Assembly: GCA_016212885.1 (NCBI GenBank)
Contig: JACRDO010000133.1
Location: forward strand, 62,001-126,000
Direction: 5' to 3'
Origin: Elusimicrobiota bacterium
GTDB lineage: Bacteria > Elusimicrobiota > Elusimicrobia > UBA1565
Length of the DNA: 64,000 bases
Shown: positions 24,345 to 35,600 of the stretch, one piece after another
Layout of the letters: every line of letters starts with the position of its first letter
Numbering within the stretch: the first letter of the stretch is position 1
Notes under the pieces: generated by a model
Database searches by the model: none
What the model was told of the DNA's origin: nothing
The model's input: the letters and a program-made list of their open reading frames with translations, nothing else
Made by a program: the position numbers and the translations under genes

Positions 24345-25574
24345 TCAGCATCCGCCTGACTGAGGTTGAAGTCTAAAGACCAATATCGCGCCGGCGATGA
24401 ACAGCACGGCGCTGTAGCCGAAAGCCGCGGCGGTCCCAAAGGTCGTCCACAGCGCGCCGACCACGACGCTCGACACGAAGTCACCGAGGCCGTTGACCGT
24501 GGCGAGGACCCCGAACGCCATGCCGTGATGCTCCGCCCCGACCAACTCCGCGCAAAAAGAGTCCTCCAGCGTTTCTTCGACGGCGACATAAATCCCGCCG
24601 GAAACAAAGATGAGCGTGAAAGTCCAGACTGTTAAAGGCAGGATGATGATCGCCGCCGCCATGAGCGCGGCGAGGAAGTAGCCGGCGGCCAAGACATGGC
24701 TTTTCTTGAAGCGGTCCGCGAGCCAGCCGGCCGCGAACGCAAATGCCGCGTAGAACACGTTGTGAAGAACGTAGAGCGCGACGGCGGCGCTTGCGGCCTT
24801 GGCTGCTCCCAAGGCGGGCGTGAGTTTCTGCGTTGCGAGCAAGATGAGCAATGTGTGCGCGAAATCCCCCGCGCCGAAGAGCCCGACCGCCACGAGGAAC
24901 CTGCGATAGGCCGCAGGCAGCATGCGCAGCCGTTCGCCGAAGGAGATGTGCGGGACCGGCAGCCGCTCCTTTTCCTTCACTAGGAAGGCGATAAGCCCGG
25001 CTGCGATGAGGCTGGGAATCAGCGTCATGGCGAAGAGCGGCGGGTAGCGATGATCCATGGCCTGCAACAGGAAGAAGGCGCTCGCCGGTCCGACGATGGC
25101 TCCCATCGTGTCCATCATGCGCTCAAACCCGAACGCCCGGCCGTAAGTCTCCTTCGTCACCGAAGCGGCCAAGAGGGCCTTGCGGACGGGAGTGCGGACT
25201 CCGCGTCCGAGCCAGGCGCAAGCGCGCGCGGCCAGGACGTGCCATGCCGCCGTGGCTAAGCCGAAGGATGCGGTGCCGAAAGCCGTGACCAGATAGCCCA
25301 GCACCGCTATGGGTTTGCGGCGCCGCAATCTGTCGGTGTAATAGCCGGAGGCCATCTTGGCGAAGCTGGACAGGCCGTCGGAGACCCCCTCAATCAAGCC
25401 GAGCCAGGCCGCCTCCACGCCCATCGTGGCCAAGAAAGCGGGGAGGACGGTCGTGGCGATCTCGTGCGACCAATCGCTGAACAGCGATGCCAGGCCGATG
25501 CCGAGCACGGTGCGATTGAGCCAGCGGGCTTTGGGCTGGGGCGGGCCGGCCGGAACGGGGATTTCGTTCTTCAT
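24345..25574 (-). CDS. major facilitator superfamily transporter
   Basis: 409-aa membrane protein with about 12 transmembrane segments. The MFS loop 2-3 motif is visible as GYYTDRLRRRKP (residues about 77-88), and GRGVRTPVRKALLA follows in loop 4-5. The N-terminal segment SDWSHEIATTVLPAFL resembles a group of MFS proteins of unknown substrate found in several deep-branching bacteria. Its ATG overlaps the stop of the upstream 64-codon frame (ATGA) and its stop is 1 nt from PP2C, so it is firmly within the fluoride operon. No crcB/Fluc gene is present in the window; a role in fluoride or metabolite efflux is only a hypothesis. Confidence 0.88.
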   Translation of the reverse strand: MKNEIPVPAGPPQPKARWLNRTVLGIGLASLFSDWSHEIATTVLPAFLATMGVEAAWLGLIEGVSDGLSSFAKMASGYYTDRLRRRKPIAVLGYLVTAFGTASFGLATAAWHVLAARACAWLGRGVRTPVRKALLAASVTKETYGRAFGFERMMDTMGAIVGPASAFFLLQAMDHRYPPLFAMTLIPSLIAAGLIAFLVKEKERLPVPHISFGERLRMLPAAYRRFLVAVGLFGAGDFAHTLLILLATQKLTPALGAAKAASAAVALYVLHNVFYAAFAFAAGWLADRFKKSHVLAAGYFLAALMAAAIIILPLTVWTFTLIFVSGGIYVAVEETLEDSFCAELVGAEHHGMAFGVLATVNGLGDFVSSVVVGALWTTFGTAAAFGYSAVLFIAGAILVFRLQPQSGGC

Positions 25575-25765
25575 CGGGAGCCAAGAACGTTGATCAGCTG
25601 AGTGACCAAGGCCCCTAATTCCTCCATGGCTGGGTCCAGTGAAGCGGCCTCCTCGGGGCTCACCGCCCCGTAACGGGATAAGGCTTTGCTCTTGGTCTCC
25701 TCAATGCTGACCCAATGCGTGTGGAGGTCTGCTGAGCAGAGCCCCTGTTTTTTCCAGGTCCGCAA
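25571..25765 (-). CDS. small protein of unknown function
   Basis: 64-aa frame (MRTWKKQGLC..) overlapping the 3' end of the preceding gene by 65 nt and the MFS start by 4 nt (ATGA). The C-terminal half (SPEEAASLDPAMEELGALVTQLINVLG) is a predicted amphipathic helix. The tight ATGA junction with the MFS gene argues that the frame is translated; the long 5' overlap argues that the true start may be internal. No family recognised. Confidence 0.45.
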   Translation of the reverse strand: MRTWKKQGLCSADLHTHWVSIEETKSKALSRYGAVSPEEAASLDPAMEELGALVTQLINVLGSR

Positions 25766-26270
25766 GTATCCGTCCGATCTCCCGGCTCTTCGCGCTCAGC
25801 TGTGAAATCCTCAGCCGGAGGCCGTCCTCGGACTCATCCTTGCGGGTCTCCGCGGCCGCGACGGCTTTCTTGATGTCCGAGACGGCGGACTGGAAGAACC
25901 CCTGGATGCTTCTTCGGACCGCTTCTCCAGCCGCCTCGACCTGGCGGGAATAGTCGTAGCGCATCCGGCCCGCATTGACGTCCATCGCCTCCCAAATCTT
26001 GTCCTTGACGGCTTTCCAGAAGAAGGGCTTGAACATCCGCAGGGTCGGCAGAGGGAGGAAGCCAAAGCTCCATGGCGACACCTCTTCCAGGATGAACCAG
26101 ACGGCCGGCGGCGTGATGTCGATGACCGGTTTTTCAAGCTCCCGCGCCTGGACGCCGAACGCTCTCGCCGCGTCCTTCAGCGCTTGGTTCGCCAAGGCGA
26201 GGGTCGTCTCAAGATACCGGTCGCTCATGGAGCGGAACGCCGCGGCCCAGGAGGATTCCTCATTCGCCAA
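25701..26270 (-). CDS. hypothetical helical protein in fluoride operon
   Basis: 189-aa protein of unknown family. TTG start (MANEESSWAAAFRSMSDRY); the internal ATG at MSDRYLET is an alternative. Residues 1-50 and 95-180 are predicted long amphipathic helices, the latter a likely coiled coil (KKAVAAAETRKDESEDGLRLRISQLSAKSREIGRIL); between them lies an aromatic, Pro-rich stretch (TPPAVWFILEEVSPWSFGFLPLP). No signal peptide or clear membrane helix. It lies between enolase and the MFS transporter. Confidence 0.6.
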   Translation of the reverse strand: MANEESSWAAAFRSMSDRYLETTLALANQALKDAARAFGVQARELEKPVIDITPPAVWFILEEVSPWSFGFLPLPTLRMFKPFFWKAVKDKIWEAMDVNAGRMRYDYSRQVEAAGEAVRRSIQGFFQSAVSDIKKAVAAAETRKDESEDGLRLRISQLSAKSREIGRILADLEKTGALLSRPPHALGQH

Positions 26271-26389
26271 GTACGCAGTCGATCCGCGGCACGGGGATGA
26301 CCGTTTTCGCGGCAGAACCCCTCCGCCTTGAGCAATACGGCCTTCAGGCTGTCCAGGCTCTGGGCTGCCGCCGATGAGGCTTGCGCCAA
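26225..26389 (-). CDS. possible small ORF after enolase
   Basis: A 54-codon frame beginning with a TTG 2 codons after the enolase stop (LAQASSAAAQSLDSLKAVLL) and ending inside the next gene. It fills what would otherwise be a 123-nt gap in a tightly packed operon and has a GGGGG stretch 7 nt upstream. No family recognised; could be a remnant or non-coding. Confidence 0.25.
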   Translation of the reverse strand: MAQASSAAAQSLDSLKAVLLKAEGFCRENGHPRAADRLRTWRMRNPPGPRRSAP

Positions 26390-26393
26390 CTTT

Positions 26394-28314
<1,921 letters not shown>

Positions 28315-28318
<4 letters not shown>

Positions 28319-28791
28319 GGCTTTTGTGATCGCTCCCTTTTCTCGATGAGCCACGCGATGCTTTCCACGACTTGGCGGCTCTGGCTCCAAGAGGTCTTCG
28401 CTGAGAGGCAGCGCCGATACCATCGGAGCGCCGCGTCGATATGGTTCAGCTTCTCCTGAATCATCGCCGCCGTTATCATGGCCGCGAACATTTCCGGCTC
28501 CTCGCGCAGGGCGGCGTCCACGGCGGCTTGGGCCTTATTCAGCTCACCGGCGCCCAGATACGCTCTCGCCAGATTCGCCTTGAAAGAAGCTTGCCAGGGG
28601 TTGATTTCCACCGCCCTCTCGAATTCGGACACGGCCGCCGCCCAGTAGCCCACCCGGGCGAATTCACAGCCGATGTTGTTGTGATTGTATCCTCCCCACG
28701 GGTTGCGGCCTATGGCTTTCTCGCGGCGGGCGTTGGCTTCCGGCGTCCAGGTCCTCGCGCGAGGACCTTGCCGCTTGTATCGTTTGGCCAA
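28315..28791 (-). CDS. TPR-repeat protein, first gene of fluoride operon
   Basis: 158-aa protein with about three tetratricopeptide-like repeats: GYNHNNIGCEFARVGYWAAAVSEFERAVEINPW, ASFKANLARAYLGAGELNKAQAAVDAALREEP and MFAAMITAAMIQEKLNHIDAALRWYRRCLS. The longer open frame starts inside the riboswitch, so the proposed start is a TTG (MAKRYKRQGPRARTW) just after the terminator U-run. A GGAAGGGG Shine-Dalgarno-like sequence 8 nt upstream lies in the 3' arm of the terminator hairpin, so the hairpin would hide the ribosome site as well as stop transcription. Role probably as a protein-interaction adaptor; unknown. Confidence 0.75.
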
Positions 28792-28825
28792 AAAAAGACC
28801 CCTTCCAAAAGATTTGGTAGGAGTC
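28790..28825 (-). terminator. intrinsic terminator overlapping fluoride aptamer 2
   Basis: On the minus strand GACTCCT (28825-28819) pairs with AGGGGTC (28803-28797), extended inside by CCAAA with TTTTGG, followed by seven T. The 5' arm is the aptamer's conserved 3' block, so ligand-bound aptamer and terminator exclude each other. Confidence 0.88.
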
Positions 28826-28871
28826 ATCAGCCCCGAGGTGGGATAGGGCGCTTCAGGCGAACTCCATCGCC
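28816..28871 (-). promoter_or_regulatory. fluoride riboswitch (crcB motif) 2
   Basis: Minus-strand RNA starts GGCGATGGAGTTCGCC and ends GCTGATGACTCCTACC, both canonical crcB-motif blocks. The variable arm between (about CGCCCTATCCCACCTCGGGGC) differs from riboswitch 1. It precedes the TPR-gpm-eno operon. Expected function: fluoride binding with Mg permits read-through. Confidence 0.95.
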
Positions 28872-28882
28872 TTATTGAGGAC

Positions 28883-28891
28883 ATTGTACCA
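28883..28891 (-). promoter_or_regulatory. extended -10 promoter of riboswitch 2
   Basis: TGG-TACAAT on the minus strand (TACAAT at 28888-28883), about 12 nt before the aptamer. The -35 region lies in the 3' end of the DUF5989 gene and is poor, consistent with an extended -10 promoter. Confidence 0.7.
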
Positions 28892-28908
28892 AAAAAGGCC
28901 GGCGCGCT

Positions 28909-29067
28909 TTAGAACAGCGTGTAGATGAAGGGCGCGACCACGGAGGTCTCCGTGAAGATGAGGAGCAGGCCGAAGAGCATGAAGATGAGGATGATCGGGG
29001 CGAGCCAGTAGCGCTTGCGCACCCTCATGAAGTCCCAAAGCTCCTTCAAGAACTCGATGCGGGCCAT
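28909..29067 (-). CDS. DUF5989 small membrane protein
   Basis: 52-aa protein MARIEFLKELWDFMRVRKR.. with one strong C-terminal hydrophobic helix (YWLAPIILIFMLFGLLLIFT). This is the DUF5989 layout: a cytosolic amphipathic start, a basic patch, then a membrane helix. Its ATG overlaps the stop of the SxtJ gene (TAATG). It is found with carbamoyltransferase and SxtJ genes in many bacteria, and that order is preserved here. Confidence 0.85.
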   Translation of the reverse strand: MARIEFLKELWDFMRVRKRYWLAPIILIFMLFGLLLIFTETSVVAPFIYTLF

Positions 29068-29474
29068 TAGAATTGCCTCTCGTAAGAGATCCGCTCCACG
29101 GGTTCCCTGCGCTTCCAGTAGGACGCCGCGTCCTTCTCGAAGCCCCGGTCCACCGGGTCCCCGGTGAACAGGCGCATGAGAAAGCCGTAGGGCGTCAGGA
29201 CGAGGTAGTAGAGCAGCGTGAGGATGACCGCGGTGTTGATTCGGCCCAGAGCCCGCGCGAACTTCATCCAATAGCGCTCGAAAGGCTCCAGCGCGCTTGG
29301 CCGCGCCAGCGCGGCCAGGATCCCCAGGCCCCCCAGGGCCAGGAAGTACGGGGCAGCTGCGAAGCCTTTGCGCCCGAGGGGCCAGCTCAGCGCGACCAGG
29401 ACGCCCCCCATCAGGAAGCCGAAATTGCGCAGGCGGCGGAGGTCCGCGCCGGGGTCCGGTCTTTTCTCAGTCAA
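29067..29474 (-). CDS. SxtJ family membrane protein
   Basis: 135-aa membrane protein with three hydrophobic segments (FGFLMGGVLVALSWPLG, APYFLALGGLGILAALA, INTAVILTLLYYLVLTPYGFLMRLF). The motif pattern W..FARALGRINTAVILTLLYYLVLTP is that of the SxtJ family, named after a saxitoxin-cluster gene but widespread beside NodU/CmcH carbamoyltransferases. TTG start overlaps the carbamoyltransferase stop by 8 nt. Probably an accessory membrane partner of the carbamoyltransferase. Confidence 0.85.
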   Translation of the reverse strand: MTEKRPDPGADLRRLRNFGFLMGGVLVALSWPLGRKGFAAAPYFLALGGLGILAALARPSALEPFERYWMKFARALGRINTAVILTLLYYLVLTPYGFLMRLFTGDPVDRGFEKDAASYWKRREPVERISYERQF

Positions 29475-31296
29475 GCACGAACTCCTTCATCCAGGCTTTG
29501 TCCTGCGCGGCCTTGGCGGCCTCCTTGGGTTGGACCGTCTTGTCCAGCAAAAAGTTCCCCATCGCCAGGGTGTCGATGTCGGTGCGCATGAAGCAGACGT
29601 AGGCGTGCTCGGGGGTGCACACGATCGGCTCCCCGCGGACGTTGTAGGAGGTGTTGACGAGCACGGCGCAGCCGGTGAGATCCTTGAAGGCCTTGATGAC
29701 GTCGTAGTACGGGGCGTTGGAGTCCCGGGAGATGGACTGGATCCGCGCGGAGTAGTCGATGTGGGTGATGGCCGGGAGGTCCGAGCGGGGCTTGTTCAGC
29801 CGCTCGATGCCGAAGAGCCGCCGGGTCTCCTCGGTCTCGGCCACGCGCCGCTCCTTGCGCACCGGCGCCACCAGCAGCATGTACGGGCTCTCGTGCTCCA
29901 TCTCGAAGTAGTTGGAGATCTCCTCTGCCATGACCACCGGGGCGAAGGGCCGGAAGGATTCGCGGAACTTGATCTTCAGGTTCATCTTGGACTGCATCTC
30001 GCGGTCCCGCGGATCCCCCAGGATGCTCCGGGCCCCGAGGGCCCTGGGCCCGAACTCCATGCGTCCCTGGAACCAGCCGATGACCTTGCCCTGGGCCAGC
30101 AGCTCCGCGGTCCTGCGGGGCAACTCCTTGGAGTCGAGGCGTTCGTACACCGCCCCCCGCGCACGCAGGAAGGTCTCGATCTGCTCGTCCGTGAAGCACG
30201 GGCCCAAGAACGAGCCCTGCTGGGAATCGTGGATCCCGTCGGCCTGCCGGGGGTTGTCGAGGTATTGGTGCCAGAGGAGCAGCGCGGCCCCCAGGGCCCC
30301 GCCCGCGTCCCCGGCCGCGGGCTGTATCCAGATGTCGTCGAAGATGCGCTTCTCCCAGATCTTCCCGTTGCCCACGCAGTTGAGCGCCACCCCCCCGGCC
30401 AGGCAGAGGTTCTTTAAGCCCGTCTCCTTGCGCGCGTGGCGGGCCATGCGCAGCATGACCTCTTCGGTCACCGCCTGCACCGACGCGGCGAGGTCCATGT
30501 CGCGCTGGGAGAGGTTCGACTCGGGCTCGCGCGGCGGGCCGCCGAAGAGGCGGTGGAACTTCTCATTGGTCATGGTCAGCCCGGCGCAGTAGCCGAAGTA
30601 CTCCATGTTCATCTTGAAGGAGCCGTCCTCCTTGAGGTCCATGAGCTCCTTGAAGATGACGTCCACGTAGCGCGGCTCCCCGTAGGGAGCCAGCCCCATG
30701 ACCTTGTACTCCCCGGAGTTGACCTTGAAGCCCGTGTAGTAGGTGAAGGCCGAGTAGAGCAGGCCCAGGGAGTGAGGGAAGCGCAGGTCCGCGAGAAGCT
30801 CCACTTTGTTGCCCCGTCCCGCGCCGTAGCTGGTCGTGGTCCATTCCCCCACCCCGTCCATGGTGATGATCGCGGCCTCCTGGAACGGGGAGGGGAAGAA
30901 GGCCGAGGCCGCGTGGGATTCGTGGTGCTCGGGGAAGAGTATCTTCCCGGAATAGCCCAGCTGATCGCGGATGGCCTCCCTCAGCCACAGCTTCTCCTTG
31001 ATCCACAGCGGCATGGACATGGCGAAAGACTTAAATCCCTTGGGCGCGAAGGCCAGGTAGGTCTGGAGGATGCGCTCGAACTTGAGCAGCGGCTTGTCGT
31101 AGAAGCCCACCAGGTCGAGCTGGGAGGCGGTGGTGCCCCCTTCCTTCAGGCAGTACTTGAGCGCGTTGAAGGGGAAATTCTGGTCGTGCTTCTTCCGGGT
31201 GAAGCGCTCCTCCTGCGCCGCGGCGATGATCCTGCCGTCGCGGACCAAGGCGACGGCGCTGTCATGGTAGAACGCGGAGATGCCTAAAACGTCCAT
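29467..31296 (-). CDS. NodU/CmcH-type carbamoyltransferase
   Basis: 609-aa enzyme of the O-carbamoyltransferase family (TobZ/CmcH/NodU). The N-terminal Kae1-like domain begins MDVLGISAFYHDSAVALV and carries the metal-binding HHESHAASAFF (about residue 124) and ITMDGVGEWTT. The YrdC-like C-terminal part has FGPRALGARSILGDPR and the SYNVRGEPIVCTPEHA motif. It transfers a carbamoyl group from carbamoyl phosphate to a hydroxyl of a sugar or secondary metabolite. With SGNH hydrolase, SxtJ and DUF5989 it forms a compact operon that probably modifies an exported glycan; the acceptor is unknown. Confidence 0.93.
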   Translation of the reverse strand: MDVLGISAFYHDSAVALVRDGRIIAAAQEERFTRKKHDQNFPFNALKYCLKEGGTTASQLDLVGFYDKPLLKFERILQTYLAFAPKGFKSFAMSMPLWIKEKLWLREAIRDQLGYSGKILFPEHHESHAASAFFPSPFQEAAIITMDGVGEWTTTSYGAGRGNKVELLADLRFPHSLGLLYSAFTYYTGFKVNSGEYKVMGLAPYGEPRYVDVIFKELMDLKEDGSFKMNMEYFGYCAGLTMTNEKFHRLFGGPPREPESNLSQRDMDLAASVQAVTEEVMLRMARHARKETGLKNLCLAGGVALNCVGNGKIWEKRIFDDIWIQPAAGDAGGALGAALLLWHQYLDNPRQADGIHDSQQGSFLGPCFTDEQIETFLRARGAVYERLDSKELPRRTAELLAQGKVIGWFQGRMEFGPRALGARSILGDPRDREMQSKMNLKIKFRESFRPFAPVVMAEEISNYFEMEHESPYMLLVAPVRKERRVAETEETRRLFGIERLNKPRSDLPAITHIDYSARIQSISRDSNAPYYDVIKAFKDLTGCAVLVNTSYNVRGEPIVCTPEHAYVCFMRTDIDTLAMGNFLLDKTVQPKEAAKAAQDKAWMKEFVLD

Positions 31297-31344
31297 GGCC
31301 GCGCTATTTTCCTAAATTTCGCGTTTTGCGTCCAGAATAAGGGC

Positions 31345-32475
31345 TCAAAGCCAGCCCAGCTCCAGCAGCTTCCGGAGCAGCCCCGTGGCGACGAGGCCGT
31401 AGGCCTCCGCGTCCGGATGGGCGTAATCGTAGCGGATGCGGTAGTGCTCGTCCCCGCGTCCGGAGGCCAGGACCGGGCGCAGGTCCACGAACGGGATGCC
31501 GAGGCTCTTGAGAAGCGACTCGATTGTCCGCTCAGGCTCCGGCCATTGGTAGCCGTAATAGAGCTCGAACTGCACCGGGAATATCAGCACCAGGAGCCGG
31601 ATGCCGCGCTTGCGGCAAGCGTCCCGCATGAGCGCCAAGGGCGCGCGGACCGCCTTCCAGGACTTCAGGTCCAGCATCCAGGTCAAGGTATCCTTGACCA
31701 AGGACGGGTCGTACTTGTAGTCCCGCAGGTAAGCCTTCAGCGCATCCACGGTCTGCGGGTCCCCTGGGAACGCGGCGGCCAAGGCCGCATCGTCGGCGGG
31801 CTTGAGCGGCTTGGACACGGCCAAGCGCGGGCGCTTGGCGTTCTGGCGGCGCTGGAGGAAGTAGTTGAGGGAGTTGACCAGCTCGCTGCGGAAGAGCAAA
31901 TCCCGAAGGGCGGCCATGAGCGGCCTGTTCGGGGGCGAGGTCTTCGACAGGGTCTGGACGTAGACGTCGTGCCCGATATGGTCGTTGCGGTAAAGGCCGA
32001 CGACTACGATGTCCGGCTTGAACTCGAAGCCCTTGGCCTTGAGGAAGCCCTCATAGTCCCAGGCGTCGTAGCCGCCCACCGCGGCGTTGAGGACCTCCCA
32101 GCCCCCCCCATCGAGGAGCCTTTGGAGCTGGACCGCGAGCGTGTCCTCGTCCTTGACCAGCGCGCCAAACACGACCGAGTCCCCAAGAAGAAGGATGCGC
32201 CGGGCCGCCCCCTTTTCCACGCGGGTCTCGGGCCCCCTCAGCCCCAAGGCGTTGATGCGGTGCTTGACGTGGTAGCCGAACGCCTTCGGCGAGGTCGTCA
32301 CCCCGGGAGTGTTGAAATACGGCGGATGCGCGAGGCCGCTCGGGACAGCTGCCGGCGGGATGAGCGAGATGCGCCAACGCACCGCGAGCTCCAGAGCGGC
32401 CAGGACCGCGAGGCAGACGATCCCCTGGACCGCGAAGAGGAGGAGGAGCTTGGTTCTGTCGCTCAATCGGGCCAT
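31345..32475 (-). CDS. membrane-anchored SGNH/GDSL hydrolase
   Basis: 376-aa protein. An N-terminal signal anchor (LLLLFAVQGIVCLAVLAALELAV, residues about 9-31) is followed by an SGNH fold: block I RILLLGDSVVFG (Ser nucleophile), block II VLNAAVGGYDAWDYEGFL (Gly), block III VVVGLYRNDH (Asn), and the C-terminal Asp-x-x-His as HPDAEAYG. Such proteins remove or add acyl groups on extracellular polysaccharides. Start taken at MARLSDRT; an upstream ATG (MRLFSYHIIP) would add 10 residues. Operon with the carbamoyltransferase 48 nt downstream; divergent from nifJ. Confidence 0.82.
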   Translation of the reverse strand: MARLSDRTKLLLLFAVQGIVCLAVLAALELAVRWRISLIPPAAVPSGLAHPPYFNTPGVTTSPKAFGYHVKHRINALGLRGPETRVEKGAARRILLLGDSVVFGALVKDEDTLAVQLQRLLDGGGWEVLNAAVGGYDAWDYEGFLKAKGFEFKPDIVVVGLYRNDHIGHDVYVQTLSKTSPPNRPLMAALRDLLFRSELVNSLNYFLQRRQNAKRPRLAVSKPLKPADDAALAAAFPGDPQTVDALKAYLRDYKYDPSLVKDTLTWMLDLKSWKAVRAPLALMRDACRKRGIRLLVLIFPVQFELYYGYQWPEPERTIESLLKSLGIPFVDLRPVLASGRGDEHYRIRYDYAHPDAEAYGLVATGLLRKLLELGWL

Positions 32476-32627
32476 CGGGATGATATGGTAGCTAAATAGC
32501 CGCATACGTCATAGACGGCCTGCCGCGATATATTGCATTATTACTTCATCAAGTCCCTGCCAGAAAAACACTGCGGCTCAACCAAGGACTGGCAACATCG
32601 TTGCTGATATTTGGCTAGGAGAAACCC

Positions 32628-35600
32628 ATGATTGAAAAGGAACCTATTGATGGAAATGAAGCCGTTGCGCGCTCCGCCTATGCCCTCAGCGAGGTCGTAG
32701 CGATCTACCCGATCACGCCCGCCTCCAACATGGGAGAGTGGTGCGACGACTGGGCCGCCAAGGGCAAGAAGAACCTTTGGGGCACGGTCCCGCTCGTGAC
32801 CGAGATGCAGAGCGAGGCGGGCGCCGCAGGCGCGGCCCACGGCGCGGTGTCGGTCGGCGCCCTGGGCGTCACCTTCACGGCCTCCCAAGGGCTCCTGCTC
32901 AAGATTCCCGTCATGTATAAGATTGCCGGCGAGCTGACCCCTTTCGTCCTCCACGTGGCCGCCCGCTCCGTGGCCACCCACGCCCTTTCCATCTTCGGGG
33001 ACCACTCGGACGTCATGTGCGCGCGCGGCGCCGGCTTCGCCCTGCTCGCCTCGGGCTCGGTCCAGGAGGCGCACGACCTGGCCGCCATCGCGCACCTGGC
33101 GACGCTTCAGACGAGGGTGCCCTTCCTGCACTTCTTCGACGGGTTCCGCACCTCCCATGAAGTCCACAAGATCGAGCTGATCTCGGACCACGACTTCCGC
33201 GCCCTCATAGACGAGGAAGCCGTCCGCCAGCATCGCGCCCGCGCCCTGAACCCCGACAGGCCTACGCTCAAGGGCAGCGCGCAGAACCCGGACGTCTTTT
33301 TCCAGGCGCGCGAGGCCTGCAACCCCTGGTACGACGCCTGCGCCGAGAAGACCCAGGCCGTCATGGACCGCTTCGCCAAGCAGGCCGGCCGCGCCTACAA
33401 GCTCTTCGACTACGTCGGCAGCCCGGACGCCGAGCGCGTAGCCATCCTGATGGGTTCGGGCGTCGGAGCCGTAGAGGAAGCCGTCGAAGCCCTCAACGCC
33501 CGCGGAGAGAAGACAGGCCTGATCAAGGTGCGCCTCTACCGGCCCTTCTCAGCCGAAGCCTTCCTCAAGGCCCTGCCCAAGACCGTCAAGTCCATCGCGG
33601 TGCTCGACCGCTGCAAGGAGCCCGGCGCCGCCGGCGAGCCGCTCTTCGTGGACGTCGCCTCCGTCCTCCAGGAAGCGTGGGCGGGCGGGTCCGCGCCGTG
33701 GCAGAAGATGCCGCGCGTCATCAACGGCAGATACGGCCTCTCCTGCAAGGAGTTCTCCCCCGCGATGGCGGCCGCCGTGTTCGCGGAGCTCAAAAAGGAC
33801 AAACCAAAAACGCGCTTCACGGTCGGGATCAACGACGACGTGACGAAGCTCTCGCTCGACTACGACCCGTCCTTCTCGACCGAGGACGAGAAGACCACCC
33901 GCGCCGTCTTCTTCGGCCTCGGGGCCGACGGGACCGTCGGCGCCAACAAGAACTCCATCAAGATCATCGCCGACGAGACGGACATGCACGCCCAGGGCTA
34001 CTTCGTCTACGACTCGAAGAAGTCCGGCTCCATGACCATCTCGCACCTGCGCTTCGGCCCCAAACCGATCCGCTCGACCTACCTCGTGCGGCAGGCCCAA
34101 TTCGTGGCCTGCCACTCCGAGCCCCTGATGGACCGGGTGGACGTGCTCGGCTTGGCCGCCCCGGGGTCCACGTTCCTGCTCAACACCTCCTACCCGGACC
34201 AGGCCTTCGACCGCCTCCCGATCGAGGCCCAGCAGGCCATCATCGACAAGAAGCTCAAGTTCTACGCCATCAACGCCTACAAGGTTGCCGAGGAAGCGGG
34301 CCTGGGGCCGCGCATCAACACCGTGATGCAGGTCTGCTTCTTCGAGATCACGAAGCTCCTGCCCGGCTACATCGCCCTCATCAAGACCGCCATCCAGAAG
34401 ACCTACGGCGGCAAGAGCCGGAAAATCGTGGACATGAACTTCAAGGCCGTGGACAACTCCCTCGCGAACCTGCGCGAGGTCAAGGTGCCGGCCCAGCCGA
34501 CCACGGCCCGCAAGCGCGTAGTGGAGCTGCCCAAGGAGGCGCCGGAGTTCGTAAAGAAGCTCACCCAGGCCATCATGATCGGCAAGGGCGACGACCTGCC
34601 GGTCAGCGCCATGCCGGCGGACGGAACCTTCCCGACGGCCACGACGCAGTGGGAGAAGCGCGCCATCGCGCTCGACGTCCCGGCCTGGGACCCCTCCACC
34701 TGCATCCAGTGCGCCAAGTGCTCCTTCGTATGCCCGCACGCGGCCATCCGGGCCAAGGCCTATCCCGCGGACTCCATCAAGGGCGCCCCGCCGGAGTTCA
34801 AGAGCGTGGACTTCCGCGCCCGCGACTTCGGCCCGGGCGCCAAGTACACCGTCCAGGTCGCGGCCGAGGACTGCACGGGCTGCGGCATCTGCGTGCAGGC
34901 CTGCCCGGCCAAGAACAAGAAGGACCCGAAGCTCAAGGCGATCGACATGACGCCCTTCACCGACGAGCTTCGCCGGCGCGAGAAGACGAACTTCGACTTC
35001 TTCCTCGGCCTGCCGGACGGAGACCGCGCCAAGATCGACCCCTTCACGGTGAAGAACTCTCAGCTCTGCCGCCCGCTCTTCGAGTTCTCGGGCGCCTGCG
35101 CGGCCTGCGGCGAGACGCCGTACCTGAAGCTGGCCACGCAGCTCTTCGGGGACCGCATGATCGTGGCGAACGCCACGGGCTGCTCCTCCATCTACGGGGG
35201 CAACCTGCCCACGACGCCCTACGCCCAGGACAAGGAGGGCCGCGGGCCGGCCTGGTCGAACTCCCTCTTCGAGGACAACGCGGAGTTCGGCATGGGCTTC
35301 CGCCTGGCCTTGGACGCCCAGCGCGATAGGGCCGCGGTCCTGCTGAGGAAGCTCTCCTCGAAGCTCGGGCCGCTCGCAGAGGAGCTCCTCAACGCGGCCC
35401 AGAAGGACGAGGCCGCCGTCGCGGCCCAGCGCGACCGGGTGGCGGAGCTGCGCAAGAAGCTCGCCGGCTCCTCGGACGCCGACTCCAAGAACCTCCTCAG
35501 CCTCGCGGACTCCCTCGTCCGCAAGAGCGTGTGGGTCGTGGGCGGCGACGGCTGGGCCTACGACATCGGCTACGGCGGCTTAGACCACGTCCTGCGCTCG

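Noticed and set aside
32506..32627. Regulatory RNA in the nifJ leader
   Set aside because: Only a small 5-bp hairpin (GCAAC/GTTGC) was seen; no known riboswitch pattern.
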